DNA from: Mya arenaria | Lineage: Eukaryota; Mollusca; Bivalvia; Myida; Myidae | DNA: 64,000 nucleotides | NCBI RefSeq assembly: GCF_026914265.1 | Contig: NC_069126.1 | Location: forward strand, 75,023,232-75,087,231 | Direction of reading: 5' to 3' | Translations under genes and position numbers: made by a program | Part shown: one piece after another, positions 1-10,850 of the stretch | Layout: each line of letters starts with the position of its first letter | Position numbering within the stretch: position 1 is the first letter of the stretch | The notes under the pieces: generated by a model | The model's input: the letters and a program-made list of their open reading frames with translations, nothing else | What the model was told of the DNA's origin: nothing | Databases searched by the model: none

Positions 1-453
1 ACACCTGCGATTGGAAGTATAAATAATTACTTTCTAAATTTAGCAGATGATATTTTTAAGGGAAAATCAATTCCAAAAATGCTATGCTTTAGTTTTATAA
101 ACATCCAGGATATTGTTTACAAAAAGAAAGATGCAAAATTGAAGATTGAAATGACCCTATTGAAATATGCGAGCGATGCGTTTATATCCAGTAGTAGATA
201 GGGTCGGCCAGATGCGTATACATCTGCTAATGGGCTATGTATCTCGTATACATGCGCTCAAGGGTTAAATTATTGAGCGGGCAATATACTGAACACTGCA
301 CGCCTGCCCACAAATTCACACAGGGCTATTGGGAAACTGTACTATTTAAGAGAGGATTACAACGGTTTAACGGTTGAGGAAGGACTACAAGCTTAAACAA
401 TTAGCAATCAAATGTATGTAAACCTAAAGCATTGCTGTGAAGGACATACTCAC

Positions 454-582
454 CTAGGATCTAGTGGTCTTGTCTGCAAAGTTGCTACTGGTTGGCTGTC
501 TATGGCATTTATCTGTGTGGCAGACATGCTATCTACACCATCACCACTGGTGCATAATGGAAATTCTAATACACTTCCATCC
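454..582 (-). CDS. Exon-like segment a of a minus-strand host gene (repeated-exon family)
   Basis: On the minus strand the segment begins after an acceptor (gatatcag-type, ...tatcag/GGATGG) and ends at a good donor (CCTAG/gtgag). It is 129 nt, a multiple of three, and open in the frame that starts with one completing base: DGSVLEFPLCTSGDGVDSMS and onward to LDPR. The same start (GGATGGAAGTGTATT) and the same core (GTAGATAGCATGTCTGCC) recur in segment b, and the GGATGG start recurs in segment c, so these look like internally duplicated exons. No domain is recognised. It could be a decayed or alternatively used exon. Phases are discussed under segment d. Confidence 0.45.
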
Positions 583-806
583 CTGATAGATAAAAAAAAA
601 AAAAATATATACCTAACTTAATAAACAGTTTAACATCTTCTGAATTTAATAAAAGAACAGGGCTTTTGACTAGTTTCAATATGCAAGTGAGAAATTAAAC
701 AGCTGAGAAGAAAATCAACTACCTTGAAATAATTATTGAACCAGAGTTTGAATCTTACAATCAATTGTGTGCTTACTTATAGCATTGTTTAGATGGTAAT
801 ACACAC

Positions 807-907
807 CCAGGATCTGATGGTTTCGCTTGCTTTCTACTGGTAGGCTATCTAGAGCATCTATCTGGTCGGCAGACATGCTATCTACACTGGTGAATACACT
901 TCCATCC
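807..907 (-). CDS. Exon-like segment b, a degenerate relative of segment a
   Basis: Acceptor tatcag/GGATGG and donor CCTGG/gtgtgt, read on the minus strand. It matches segment a over its first 15 bases and over GTAGATAGCATGTCTGCC, with two in-frame gaps (15 and 9 bases) and a net 4-base loss near its 3' end. The total is 101 nt, so unlike a and c it does not preserve frame. Translation in the shared frame begins DGSVFTSVDSMSADQIDALD. It may be a decayed exon copy. Confidence 0.4.
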
Positions 908-1183
908 CTGATACATAAAGTTTTAAAAACATATGTCAGACTGATTCAATATCATATTACATATATATCAGTATCAACCACTGCATGTTTGAACCCTTAC
1001 AGTGGACAGTAAGTCATGTACCCATTTACTTCCTGCAATTATTCTGCTTTTTTAAAACAACTGCTTACTGTGTATATATAAAGAACTGCATTGTAACAGG
1101 GAATAAAAAGCAGTTAAAAATGTAGCAATCAGTTGTTGAATTCAGACTTTTAGTTCAGTCTATTTCATAGAATAAATACATAC

Positions 1184-1276
1184 CCATGATCCAGTGGTTG
1201 CTGTTGGGCAATCGTCAGTGTGACAAACTTGGTGTGCACACCACTCATATTTGAGTCATCAATGGTACACCCATCC
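1184..1276 (-). CDS. Exon-like segment c of the repeated-exon family
   Basis: Acceptor acatcag/GGATGGG and donor CATGG/gtatgta on the minus strand. It is 93 nt and open only in the same phase as segment a, reading DGCTIDDSNMSGVHTKFVTL and onward. It shares the GGATGG start and the GATCCTGG-like end with a and b but is much more diverged inside. No domain is recognised. Confidence 0.4.
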
Positions 1277-1560
1277 CTGATGTATACAATATTTTCAAAC
1301 TGACCTTCATCCTCTTCAACTGTTTATCCTACATTCATGCTTCAATGGAGAAAAACGCTTTTTGGTATTACTTATTTTAGTGTAGAAGCTAAATGAAGAA
1401 CAGAAGGATTGCTTTACTCTAAGCCCTATCTTGTCAACGGATTTTGCCAATCAAACAAAACTGACATTCAAGTGGAACAAGGACAATTACTGAATCTTCC
1501 TGGCACAAGGAAAAGAGTAAAGCCATAAATAAAATGGTAACATCACCTTCCCACGGTTTG

Positions 1561-1790
1561 CAAATCTGCAGGCATCTCTCATCCCAACACTTGACTCGCA
1601 AACCCTGGTTAGTACATGTTATATCACTGCAGGCATCTCTCATCCCAACACTTGACTCGCAAACCCTGGTTAGTTCATGTTATATCACTGCAGGCATCTC
1701 TCATCCCAACACTTGACTCGCAAACCCTGGTTAGTACATGTTATATCACTGCAGGCATCTCTCATCCCAACACTTGACTCTGCATCATCA
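1561..1790. repeat. 61-bp tandem repeat, about 3.6 copies
   Basis: Unit starts (GCAGGCATCTC) lie at 1568, 1629, 1690 and 1751, exactly 61 bases apart, and the copies are almost identical. Read on the minus strand, each unit contains an acceptor-like ACTAACCAG followed by a short open stretch and GCAGTGATAT, so duplicated short exons are conceivable. A plain minisatellite inside an intron is the simpler reading. Confidence 0.9.
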
Positions 1791-2000
1791 ACTAATGAAG
1801 ATAACAACAAAACCAGCATTTGAGATCAACTGTATTTAAAGTTATATTGTGTAGATTAAAAGATAAATAGCATCATATGTTTCATATGCACAAGACAATG
1901 AAATTAGTTCAGGGTTTAAAGTTATGCTATGACAAGACACTCCACATTTATACAAAGACAATAATAATAAAACAATATTGGGCAGTTCAATGACACTTAC

Positions 2001-2062
2001 CATATTTTATGTCTTCTAATATAGTCTCCTCAGTCACTGGTGTATTCAATGTACAATAGTCC
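2001..2062 (-). CDS. Exon-like segment d
   Basis: Minus strand: acceptor acttcag/GGAC, donor TATG/gtaagtg (a close match to consensus). It is 62 nt with a single open frame, DYCTLNTPVTEETILEDIKYG when cut at 20 residues (DYCTLNTPVTEETILEDIKY). Its entry phase equals that of a and c but it leaves one base rather than two, so it does not join c directly. Either an exon between them is missing from this reading, or some of these segments are alternative or dead exons. Confidence 0.4.
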
Positions 2063-2301
2063 CTGAAGTTGTGAACTCAGATTTATAAAGATGAAGACAT
2101 TCACATGTGTGGTTTAACAACCGTTTAAAGGTGTCGTAATAAAAAAGAATATAAGCAAAGAAATTGTATTGTTTTATTTCTACATTGCCTATTTAAAAAA
2201 TAAGCAGTATATTATAAGCAGTTTATGAACATAAATATTTGATACAATATTTACACACATGAAGATGATCATCTGTACAAAATTAAAATAATATAACAAA
2301 C

Positions 2302-2339
2302 CTCACTCAGAGGCTCCAGTCCGTCTGCAAGGTAGCATC
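2302..2339 (-). CDS. Weak exon-like segment e
   Basis: Minus strand, acceptor attgaag/GATG (poor pyrimidine tract) and donor GTGAG/gtttgt. The 38 nt complete the split glycine codon left by the SANT exon and then read CYLADGLEPLSE. Support rests only on that phase match. A second possible donor (CTGA/gtgagg) lies 6 bases upstream of the chosen one. Confidence 0.25.
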
Positions 2340-2736
2340 CTTCAATGTTACTGATTTATTTATCCTACTCTAAAGCAGCTTGCATGCCTTCACTGTAAAT
2401 TAATGTTATGAATATGTACAATATATATTTAATTACAACAGCAACAATAGTAAATATTGGTTTAAATCGTTATCATATTTATAGCCCACAAATGTAAATG
2501 AAAACAATTGTACACATCAAAACTTGTATATTTCATACCATTTCAAAATTTTGCTGATACTGTATAATGAATCATGCTTAAATTTAAACATGAATGATAA
2601 TTTGAACACACAACTCTTGATTGAAAAATAGACTATGTTCAATTATGACGATGACAAATAATGTCAATGTGAAAAGGACAACCATTAATGAGAGTACAAA
2701 AATGTTGAATGTTAACTGAATAACCAAAAAACTTAC

Positions 2737-2845
2737 CTGATCTGTTTGACTGAAATTGGGTATTTAATTTTCTCACACAGTCTGTCCAAGACGCTCCTTC
2801 ATTCATTGCATCACACATGAAACCCCGCTCATCATCTGACCACTT
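2737..2845 (-). CDS. Internal exon encoding a Myb/SANT-like module
   Basis: Minus-strand exon with acceptor tcatttcag/AAGTGG and donor ATCAG/gtaagttt, 109 nt, open in phase 0. It encodes KWSDDERGFMCDAMNEGASW followed by TDCVRKLNTQFQSNRS. The spacing of the two tryptophans, the acidic WSDDER start and the charged V-R-K-L helix resemble one Myb/SANT-type DNA-binding repeat; this is a pattern judgement, not a profile hit. It joins in phase with the exon at 3184-3258. Amino-acid composition and both splice borders look like real host coding sequence rather than a transposon. The gene likely acts in the nucleus, possibly in chromatin or transcription, if the SANT reading holds. Confidence 0.6.
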
Positions 2846-3183
2846 CTGAAATGATATTTAAATATTGCTGACCAGTACAAAAAGACATAATACTACCGGT
2901 ATTACATTTGTTGAAATTATGCAGACACCAGAATTTACAACTCTAGACCATACATGTAAACTTGAATAAGTTATTCATTAATCATTTATATATTGTGTAT
3001 ATAATTTTCTTGATAAAAAAAAACATATTCATATATGATTTAAAAACATTTATGATCCCTTATAATAATAACATATAGCATTCTTCTTTATTTAATGTCA
3101 ATTTTCCTTTTCCATATCTGTACAACTAAACCGTTATAATGATACTCATATGTACTTGACCATTAACATTTACTTAAACAAAC

Positions 3184-3258
3184 CTTGATCAGCTGCAATG
3201 GAGACAAAGCAGCAAGACTTTTTCGTTTTTTCCTCTTGCCAGGTAACCTGGTCTTTTC
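3184..3258 (-). CDS. Internal exon encoding a basic, NLS-like stretch
   Basis: Minus-strand exon with acceptor tgttttag/GAAAAG and donor ATCAAG/gtttgt. It is 75 nt, exactly 25 codons in phase 0: EKTRLPGKRKKRKSLAALSP then LQLIK. The KRKKRK cluster is a classical monopartite nuclear-localisation-type signal. It splices without a frame change into the SANT-like exon at 2737-2845, giving a basic tract followed directly by the DNA-binding-like module. Upstream exons are not identified; the next 2.7 kb upstream is a repeat insertion, so the gene's 5' part would lie beyond it. Confidence 0.55.
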
Positions 3259-3617
3259 CTAAAACATACCAATGACAAAGTTCTTTTAAAATCATTTTGA
3301 CCAGCTGCTGAGAAATAAAATATTTTTGCTAATACAAGACAGAAGATCACATGATTTCATGTATTGCTCTTATTCCTATAAAAAATGTGCAATGTTTGAA
3401 AGAACTTGTAAGTGAAATCCCATCTACTTTGTGTATACTGACAAAAGATACAAAAAGAACAATTACCACAGAATTCATGCCTGACTTTCACTAAGCTTCC
3501 ATCATGTCATTCTGTTCTGAAATGTGCAAGGAATGAGGTTTGGTTTAATTTGTTCTATGTACAGAAAACTGATGTCTTGATGATTATTGAGGTAAAATAT
3601 ACAATAACAGTTCTAAA

Positions 3618-6313
3618 CAAGAGGGCCATGATGGCCCTAAATCGCTCACCTGAGTAAAAGAGTTTAACCTTTGTTATTAATATAGCTTGTTTCTCAAAGA
3701 ATATTGAACAAGAGCTGTCAAAGTATGTGACAAATGCCCCCCAATGTGACATTGATCTATGAACAAGTACATAAAAAGTTGATATTGCCTTTATGTGTTA
3801 AATACATATTGCAAGTTATATTAAATTGTCTCTGAGCATAGAAAAAAACCCAATCATACTAAATGACAGCCAACACTCTTTATGTCCTCATATTCAGCAT
3901 TCCATTGTGAATAAACACTTAGTGTATCTTTCACCTTAGAGGTAGGGACATGGGTCTTGCACACGACACGTTGTCTTGGTATGTCGAAAACATATGGCAA
4001 GTCATTTTAAAATCTGTCCATATAAGAGTAAGTCACAGCGCGGACACGACAGCCTATATTTTCCTTCAGGTTGCCATGGCAACCAGAGTTCTGCATGGAA
4101 TTAATTTTTTTGAACAATTTTGAAAAAGCACCAACCAAGGATCATTCGTATGAAGTTTCATCAAAATTGTCCAAGCGGTTTAGGAGAAGAAGATGATTGT
4201 AACCAATTGTTGACACTTTTCCTTTAGGTTGCCATGTCAACCAGAGTTCTACATGGAATTAATTTCTTTGAACAATTTTGAAAAAGCACCAACCAAGGAT
4301 CATTCCTATGAAGTTTCATCAAAATTGTCAAAGCGGTTTAGGAGAAGAAGATGATTATAACCAATTGTTGACATTTTCCATTAGGTTGCCATGGCAACTG
4401 GGCCAAACAAAATTATGTGAACAAATTTAAGAGAGGTCCATGCAAGGACACTTCAAACCAAATTTGCTGAAGATCTATCAAGGGGTTCATGCGAAGAAAA
4501 TGTTAAATTTTTTTTACTAATTTTAGCTCTGATGGCCCTTAAAAGGGGCCAAACAAAATTATTTGAAAAGACCTGACAGAGGCCCATGCTAGGATGCTTC
4601 AGACTTGAAGATCCATCAAGCAGTTAATAAGATCAAGTTGTTTAAAGGTTTTCTATTTTTTGCTCTGGTGACCCCTAAAAGGGGCCAAACAAAACCATTT
4701 GAACAAAGTTCAGAGAGGACCATGTAAGGATGCTACATATCAAGTATGGAGTCATTCTGACCTTTACTTTCAGAGGAAAAGATGTTTAAGTGACAAGACA
4801 ATGTAAAAACAAATGACCCCTGAGCAAGGCCAATTTGACCCCGGGACAATAATTTGAATACCTTTGGTGTCGGTCCTCTAGGCAACACTATATACCAAAT
4901 ATGAAAGCTCTAGGTCTTATATTTTGGAGAAGAGGATTTTTAAAGTTTTATTATATAAGACTATATAAAAATATTGAAAACCTAAGCCTATGAACACGGG
5001 GCGTGCCGATTTTGACCCTAGGGCTAAAGTTTGAACAATCTTAATAGTGGTCCGATAAACAATGCTTCATACCAAATATCTAAGGCCTTCGCCTTTTGGT
5101 TTCGGAGAAGAAGGTTTTATAAGTTTTCATCATATACATATATAAGGAAACCCATGACCGCCCGGGTGGGGCCATTTTTTGACCCCAGGGCCAAAGATTT
5201 AACAATATTGGTACAAGTCAACTAGATGATATATCATGCCAAATATCTAAGCTCTTGTCACTACTTGATTTTACGTGTGTATCTATATATGTATATTTGT
5301 TATTAATTGTTGTATGTGGCCCATATTGAAAATTGGTATGTGTACTAAATATGTTATCCAGTTTAAATTAAGACGTTACTTGTCTTTGTGAGTTCGGAGA
5401 AGATTTTTTAAGTTTTCACTATAACGCATATAGAGAAAACCCATCAGCCCCGGGGTGTGGCCAATTTTGACCCCAGGGCCATAATTTGAACAAACTTTGT
5501 AGAGGTCCACTAGACGATGAATCATGCCAAATATCTAAGCTCTAAGCCACGTAAGTTCAGAGGAGATGATTTTTGAAGTTTTCACTATAAACATATAGAG
5601 AAAACCCATGACCCCCGAAGGGGGTGGGGCCAATTTTGACCCCAAGGCCATAATTTGAACAATCTTTGTAGAGGTCCACTAGACGATGAATCATGCCAAA
5701 TATCTAAGCTCTAGTCCAAGTAAGTTCAGAGGAGAAGATTTTTGAAGTTTTAACTATAAACATATAGAGAATACCCTAACCCCCCTGGGCGGGGCCAATT
5801 TTGACCCCAAGGCCATAATTTGAACAATCTTTGTAGAGGTCCACTAGACGATGAATCATGACAAATATCTAAGCTCTAGGCCAAGTAGGTTCAGAGGAGA
5901 AGATTTTTTAAGTTTTCACTATAAACATATAGAGAAAACCCATGACCCCCGGGGCGGGGCCAATTTTGACCCAAGGGCCATAATTTGAACAATCTTCGTA
6001 GAGGACCATTTGCCGATCCTACCTACCATATATCAACGGCCTAAGCCTTGTGGTTTGGGAGAAGAAGATTTTTAAAGTTTTTCCTTTCCATTGCCATGGC
6101 AACCAGAGTTCTGCATGGAATTCAATTCTTTGAACAATTTTCAAAGGGGACCACCCAAGGAACATTCCTGTGAAGTTTGGATGAAATTGGCTAAGCGGTT
6201 TATGAGGAGATGTCGTTTAAAGTAAAAGTTTACGGACGGACGGACGGACGACGGACGCCGGACAAATTGTGATCACAAAAGCTCACCTTGTCACTATGTG
6301 ACAGGTGAGCTAA
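3618..6313. mobile_element. Composite dispersed repeat with 165-bp core repeats, GACG microsatellite and terminal hairpin (pearl/Helentron-like)
   Basis: It starts with the palindrome GGGCCATGATGGCCC followed by CGCTCACCTGAG, and ends at 6281-6310 with a hairpin (GCTCACC...GTCAC tat GTGAC...GGTGAGC) followed by TAA. Internal blocks: a GTTGCCATGGCAACC block repeated at about 4071, 4229, 4385 and 6091; then a CCAATTTTGACCCC block repeated about every 165-170 bp (near 5461, 5630, 5795, 5960, with more degenerate copies before); then GACGGACGGACGGACG at about 6234. Core repeats followed by a tetranucleotide microsatellite are the layout known for bivalve pearl elements, which are non-autonomous Helitron relatives. 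No protein is encoded. The exact family is uncertain. Confidence 0.6.
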
Positions 6314-7320
6314 AAATGCAAATTAATACAAGTTCAAACTGATAAAAATGATTAAATAACTGTTATTACAAATGTATTCATAATCTGATATCATATAAAA
6401 AGTACAAAAGCACACAAATAAATAGCTATGACATGTACAACTACATAATCATAATGCTAGTATTATTTTCAGCAACAGTAGCAATACTGAAACAAGGAAA
6501 AAAATGAAAGAATAATATTCATCAAAGTTACTGTGTGATTGATAGTCCGACATGGTTTACAAAGTACATGGAAAAAATAGTAAATCAGCTTTATTTATAT
6601 AATGTTGGTGAATTACAGAGTGGGCCAATTTGTGACTATAAAGATGCAACTTATCACCTGTAAAATGTGCACAGTCTACAAACACAATGACAATTTTCGC
6701 AGGGTCTCTAGAAAAATGTTTATATACTGTTTTGGCAAAAACCTAAATCATGTGAACAATTATGCAAATATTAATAATGTCAAATATTTAAAAAAAACAA
6801 ACAACAGTATTACAATTCTCAGAATTTTTCACATGTTCTGTACATGGCAAATATTTATTCAATTCAGTTTGTATCTTAATGAAGAATAACTACCAAAAGC
6901 GTCAAGTTATATTGATGTTCAAGTTAAGAGCTAAGTTACTAAAAATACATAAATGTTACAAATAAAAATAAGCCTAAGTTATATATGTTTAAAGTAAAGG
7001 CATACAACAATCACATGTGAATAGCTTAAGTAGCATACAGCCAACTAAAAAGCACATTAAAAGCACATAGATAGCACATAAATAGCACATAAATTACACA
7101 TAAATAGTAAAACAAACACAGCAAGCATAGCCATTAGGCAACAGAGGTATAGTGTTTTAGCTAAAGCGGAATGAAAGGGCGGCCCGCCCTGCCCTTTTTT
7201 GACCTCAGGTAACAACACTTAGGGTAATGGACAAGCACACAAAGGTACATGCTGCTACGGGTACATAATACACAGAGGCTAGCAGGTTTAAGTAACTAGG
7301 CTAAAAGATAGATCCAGTAT
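6314..7320. other. AT-rich non-coding stretch with a short tandem repeat
   Basis: No convincing gene. Around 7045-7110 the motif AGCACATAAAT recurs in tandem about five times with a 12-base step. A GC-rich palindromic patch (GGGCGGCCCGCCC) lies near 7177. The longest open frame (6602-6889) has no homology cue or splice context. Confidence 0.6.
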
Positions 7321-7787
7321 CAGGGCTTTTTCTATAGTACCCCAACTATCGGACCCATTCCCAAAGCAAAATATAAGATATTTTCCCAATCATAAAGAAA
7401 AAAATCCCAATCATAAAAAAACTAAATAACTTTTTTTTTAGAAATTTATTACCTGCATTAAAGGTGCATTTTCAACATCCTAATTAATTTTGTAATGTAA
7501 AGTTTTTTTATAATTGAACTCAGAAATATTGATTTTCATCACATTTAGAGATCGGTATGAAATATTATCTGTCACGATTTATTGCAATAGATATTTACAC
7601 CCCAAGGATTGATAATTTTTGGGTCTTTTAAAGGGAAAATATTTTTTTTTAAATCAGTTCCTAATTTGCAGGAGACTAGACAGCTTTTTCTTTTAACTGA
7701 AAATTTTCCCTAATTCGGCATTTTCACGACACAAAATTTCCCAAAATGTCTAGGGTATTTTTCCCAAAATGGGCAGAAAAAGCCCCG
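7321..7787. mobile_element. MITE with 13-bp-plus terminal inverted repeats and 5-bp target duplication
   Basis: The left end reads CAGGGCTTTTTCTATAG and the reverse complement of the right end reads CGGGGCTTTTTCTGCCC. The element is flanked on both sides by AGTAT (7316-7320 and 7788-7792). Length is 467 bp with no coding capacity; the interior is T/A-rich. The CAGGG terminus is hAT-like, but hAT elements make 8-bp duplications and only 5 bp match here, so the superfamily is open. Confidence 0.6.
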
Positions 7788-7792
7788 AGTAT

Positions 7793-8828
7793 GTTGCCAC
7801 AGTTGTCCATGGAAAAGTGAATTCTTTATGTAACTCAGTAAATAAATATTACTGCACTTGACTTGATTTGACAGCGTCGGGAAATTTATGACAATATTCC
7901 GAAACATGAAAGAAGTATCCAGAGGTCGAAATTAACACAAGCCCGCAAGCCCTGCACTGGTAAAATGTCTTGCAGGCTTGCTCAAATTCTGTATTTTATA
8001 TAGCAGGGCTTGTTCAAAATTTTGATGCCAAGCTGTAGTATTTGAATTCGGGCTTGTTCATCCAAAAGTCTAACTTCAATGATTGAGTATCCAAAACAAT
8101 TTGCACATATGCAGTAAAATTATTTTTGATAACCTTAAAATATTTTAAAAAGGTGATGGCACATATGTCAAAAATAAAGCAAATTCCGAAAATTATAACA
8201 TATAATCAAAGAAAGAAGTCTTATGGATGTATAAAACGCTATGTGCCTTCCAATGCACAGTTATTACTACGAAATTTTATTAAAAAATGCACTAAGGGGA
8301 CTAGTCTACAATAATAGACGTGTTATACGGGATTCTTCAAATCCCTAACGTCTAAACGGGAATGTGCAAAAAACGGGGGTGTTTTAAAAATATTGAAATT
8401 GTTTTAAGTGAAGTATTTTATGGTTGAAATTGATCATAAAGGGTTATATTCATATTTTACCATGTAAGTGAAATGTTATTTTGCACTAAACAAGCATTTA
8501 ATGCATTAAAACAAGTTGTTTACCTTTCCAATAAAACGAAAGTTGACTGACAGACAACAATTATGCGAAGGGGAACAACTCGAAACAATCGTAATAACTC
8601 CGCCTCCTCCGACAAAGCTATCCATCTATCTATCTCTGTTTAATGTCTGCTCCTCTTCCGAGTGTTACTGACATGAACGGTGCGCGCCGGCTTGTTAGTG
8701 AAAAAATAAAACACAGGCAAATCACATCAGAAAAGTGAGAACTAGGGTATAAAAGAGAACACAATTTAGGTAACATGATAAAAAGTGATTGGTGAACTGG
8801 TAAAAGGATAAAAACACTGCTCGCTTAT
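7793..8828. other. Non-coding stretch with clustered GGGCTTG/CAAGCCC motifs
   Basis: At 7921-8075 several inverted GGGCTTG and CAAGCCC/GCAAGCC motifs recur within 150 bp, likely a degraded small transposon. At 8316-8355 a weak hairpin is formed (TAGACGT...ACGTCTA enclosing GGGATT...AATCCC). The rest is AT-rich. The last part (about 8650-8828) is probably the 3' tail of the adjacent LINE. Confidence 0.4.
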
Positions 8829-9880
8829 CTAATGCTTAATGGTTGCCACAGCCACCTTGAATGTGTCAGGGGTGGGGATAGTGACAATATGATTTGGCAA
8901 ACTGTTCCAAAGTACAACCGAGTGAGGATAGAATGAAAATTTGTGATAGTCAGTTTTTACTTGAATTTGTCTGAAACATAGTGGGTGCATTAGTCTGGTA
9001 AATCTTATTGGTGTTTGAATATAAGATGGCAGCGTAATAGCAACATGATGATGGTATATGTTGTAAAAAAAATTACAAGTCGGGAATCTAGTCTACGATG
9101 TTCAAGTGAGCACCAACCAAGACTTTCCTGCATGTTTGTAACACTGGAGAGAGGAGAGAAGTCATGTTTAACCCAACGGATAGCCCGACGTTGAACCATT
9201 TCAATTTTATTGGTGTTTGATTTTGTGTGTGGGTGCCAAATTGTGCTTGCATATTCTAACTGTGGACGGACAAGGGTTTTGTAAGCTAAAGTCCTGATAC
9301 GTCTTTCTGTTTTTGTTTTAATATTTCTTTTAATGAAGTTGAGAGTATTATTTCCATTGGTGGTAATTCTCGAGATATGAGTGTTCCAGGTGAGGTCTGC
9401 TGATATGTCAACACCAAGATATTTAGCACTTCTGACTGGCTCTAAGATCTGGCCATGGAGAATGTATCGATTTCTGATGATATGCTTATTCTTTGTTATG
9501 TGCAAAACTTGACACTTGGAGGGATTAAACTCCATATCTCAATCATTTTCCCATAATTCCAGTTGTTTGAGATCTTTTTGAAGGATAGCACAGTCAAAGG
9601 GAGAATTAATGGTATGGTAAACAGCAGTATCATCTGCAAAAAGTCGAAATTGTGATTTGATACTAGAAGGGAGGTTATTTATGTAAATCAAGAAAAAAGG
9701 GACCCAGTACAAAGCCCTCAGGTACACCAGATGTTACGGGTACTTCTTCAGAATGATCTTCTTCAGAATGATCGCCATCCAAGACTACTGTCTGACTTCT
9801 ATGAAGGAGAAATGCCTCAGACCACTTGAGAACCTGTGGACAAACACCATAATCATGTAGTTTGAATAAAGCTTCGAGAT
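8829..9880 (-). mobile_element. 5'-truncated, frameshifted LINE: reverse transcriptase C-terminal half
   Basis: Minus-strand reading frames encode, in order, YGVCPQVLKWSEAFLLHRSQ, GVPEGFVLGP (the GVPQGSVLGP-type block), FADDTAVY (the catalytic YxDD-type motif), KYLGVDISADLTWNTHI, YASTIWHPHT and a C-terminal tail ending at a stop at 8829. This is the order of a jockey/CR1-type non-LTR retrotransposon polymerase. The pieces lie in at least three frames, with breaks near 9727, 9539 and about 9050, so it is dead. It is 5'-truncated near 9880, where the sequence changes to an unrelated segment containing GGCCGAGTTGTTACG. The Q of the GVPQG block is E here. Confidence 0.85.
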
Positions 9881-10394
9881 TGACCTCGTTATACAAGCGT
9901 AACAACTCGGCCATGGCCGAAATGTTCCCAGAAGCCTTGCAGGTGCCCTTTTCGTTATGTTTTGACAGAATGAAATGAAGAAAAGCCGTCAAACTCATAA
10001 TTATAAGTTGGATACAGTATTTATCTTTTGTTACTAAACAATTTGTACGTGAAGGATTTGCCATATCAAAAATCTAAAAAAAATCTGTCAACGTACAATT
10101 ATTTGGACTATAAGGAGACATGCAAATTTTGTCCTCAAAAGACAGGTGCCGACTTTACTCTTTAGTAGTAATTATTCAACTTAACTCATCGTTTTGGTAA
10201 ATAAAGAAATAAAACACCGTGAAAGTTTTTTCGTCGGAAATGTAATAATTAACACCAATATACCAACATACTATACAAGGTACAACAACAATTTTGTATA
10301 ACAAAATCGTTTTATTACATCAGCGTTCGTGATTGTTTACTTTTTACTACGCCATTTTAACTTGGTTCCCGTAACGCACACTTGTTTAGCTGAT
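9881..10394. other. Junction segment with a dispersed GGCCGAGTTGTTACG motif; otherwise non-coding
   Basis: On the minus strand, 9885-9930 carries GGCCGAGTTGTTACG next to ACGAGGTCAATCTCGAAGCTT. Both strings recur, in a different order, near 35425-35475, and the GGAGATGGCCGAGT variant recurs at 41395 and 49716. The remainder to 10394 is AT-rich with nothing recognised. Confidence 0.4.
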
Positions 10395-10850
10395 GGCGTG
10401 AGACCACAGTTATTTTTACTATATGTTTCATATAGACACTAACCTGGCTTTTGACTTTATACACACCCCAATTGAAAAACAAGGACATGGCATCTCTAGA
10501 ACAATTCAAGACACAAAATATAATCACAAGAAAACACCATGTTGACCATTGACCCGACTGTCAAAATTGAGTTCAAATACATAACCCTTCCGCCAGGGAG
10601 TCAATCGGCTACAAACAACTAATTTTCAGACTTCCACAAGCTATGATTTTTCCAATATTTACATTGAAAACTATCAATTTCTGCAATAGAGTGTCAAATT
10701 CAGTCAAGTTCTCTGCAAAAAGAACATTTTTTGCTTCTTTTTCATTCAATTTTAATAAAATATTGATACTTGAACACAAGCACTCTTTGTTTCTGTATTC
10801 ACATCCGGATCTTGGTCAACGGGGGGCAGATAACTGTGGTCTTGAGCCTA
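10395..10850. mobile_element. 450-bp repeat, left copy (A), with imperfect terminal inverted repeats
   Basis: It begins GGCGTGAGACCACAGTTAT, and the reverse complement of its end reads GGCTCAAGACCACAGTTAT, so its ends are inverted repeats of each other sharing AGACCACAGTTAT. It is nearly identical to 30468-30905. Copy A has about 11 extra bases near its start and 6 near its end. No coding capacity is evident; the open frame at 10643-10855 has no support. It abuts the first tandem unit directly. Confidence 0.75.

Noticed and set aside
3440-3540. Possible further upstream exon of the SANT-like gene (acceptor cacatttcag, donor CTGTG/gtaatt)
   Set aside because: All three frames contain stops between the two borders.
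8316-8355. Hairpin TAGACGT...ACGTCTA with inner GGGATT/AATCCC
   Set aside because: The arms are interrupted by unequal spacers, and a structure this short is expected by chance in AT-rich DNA.
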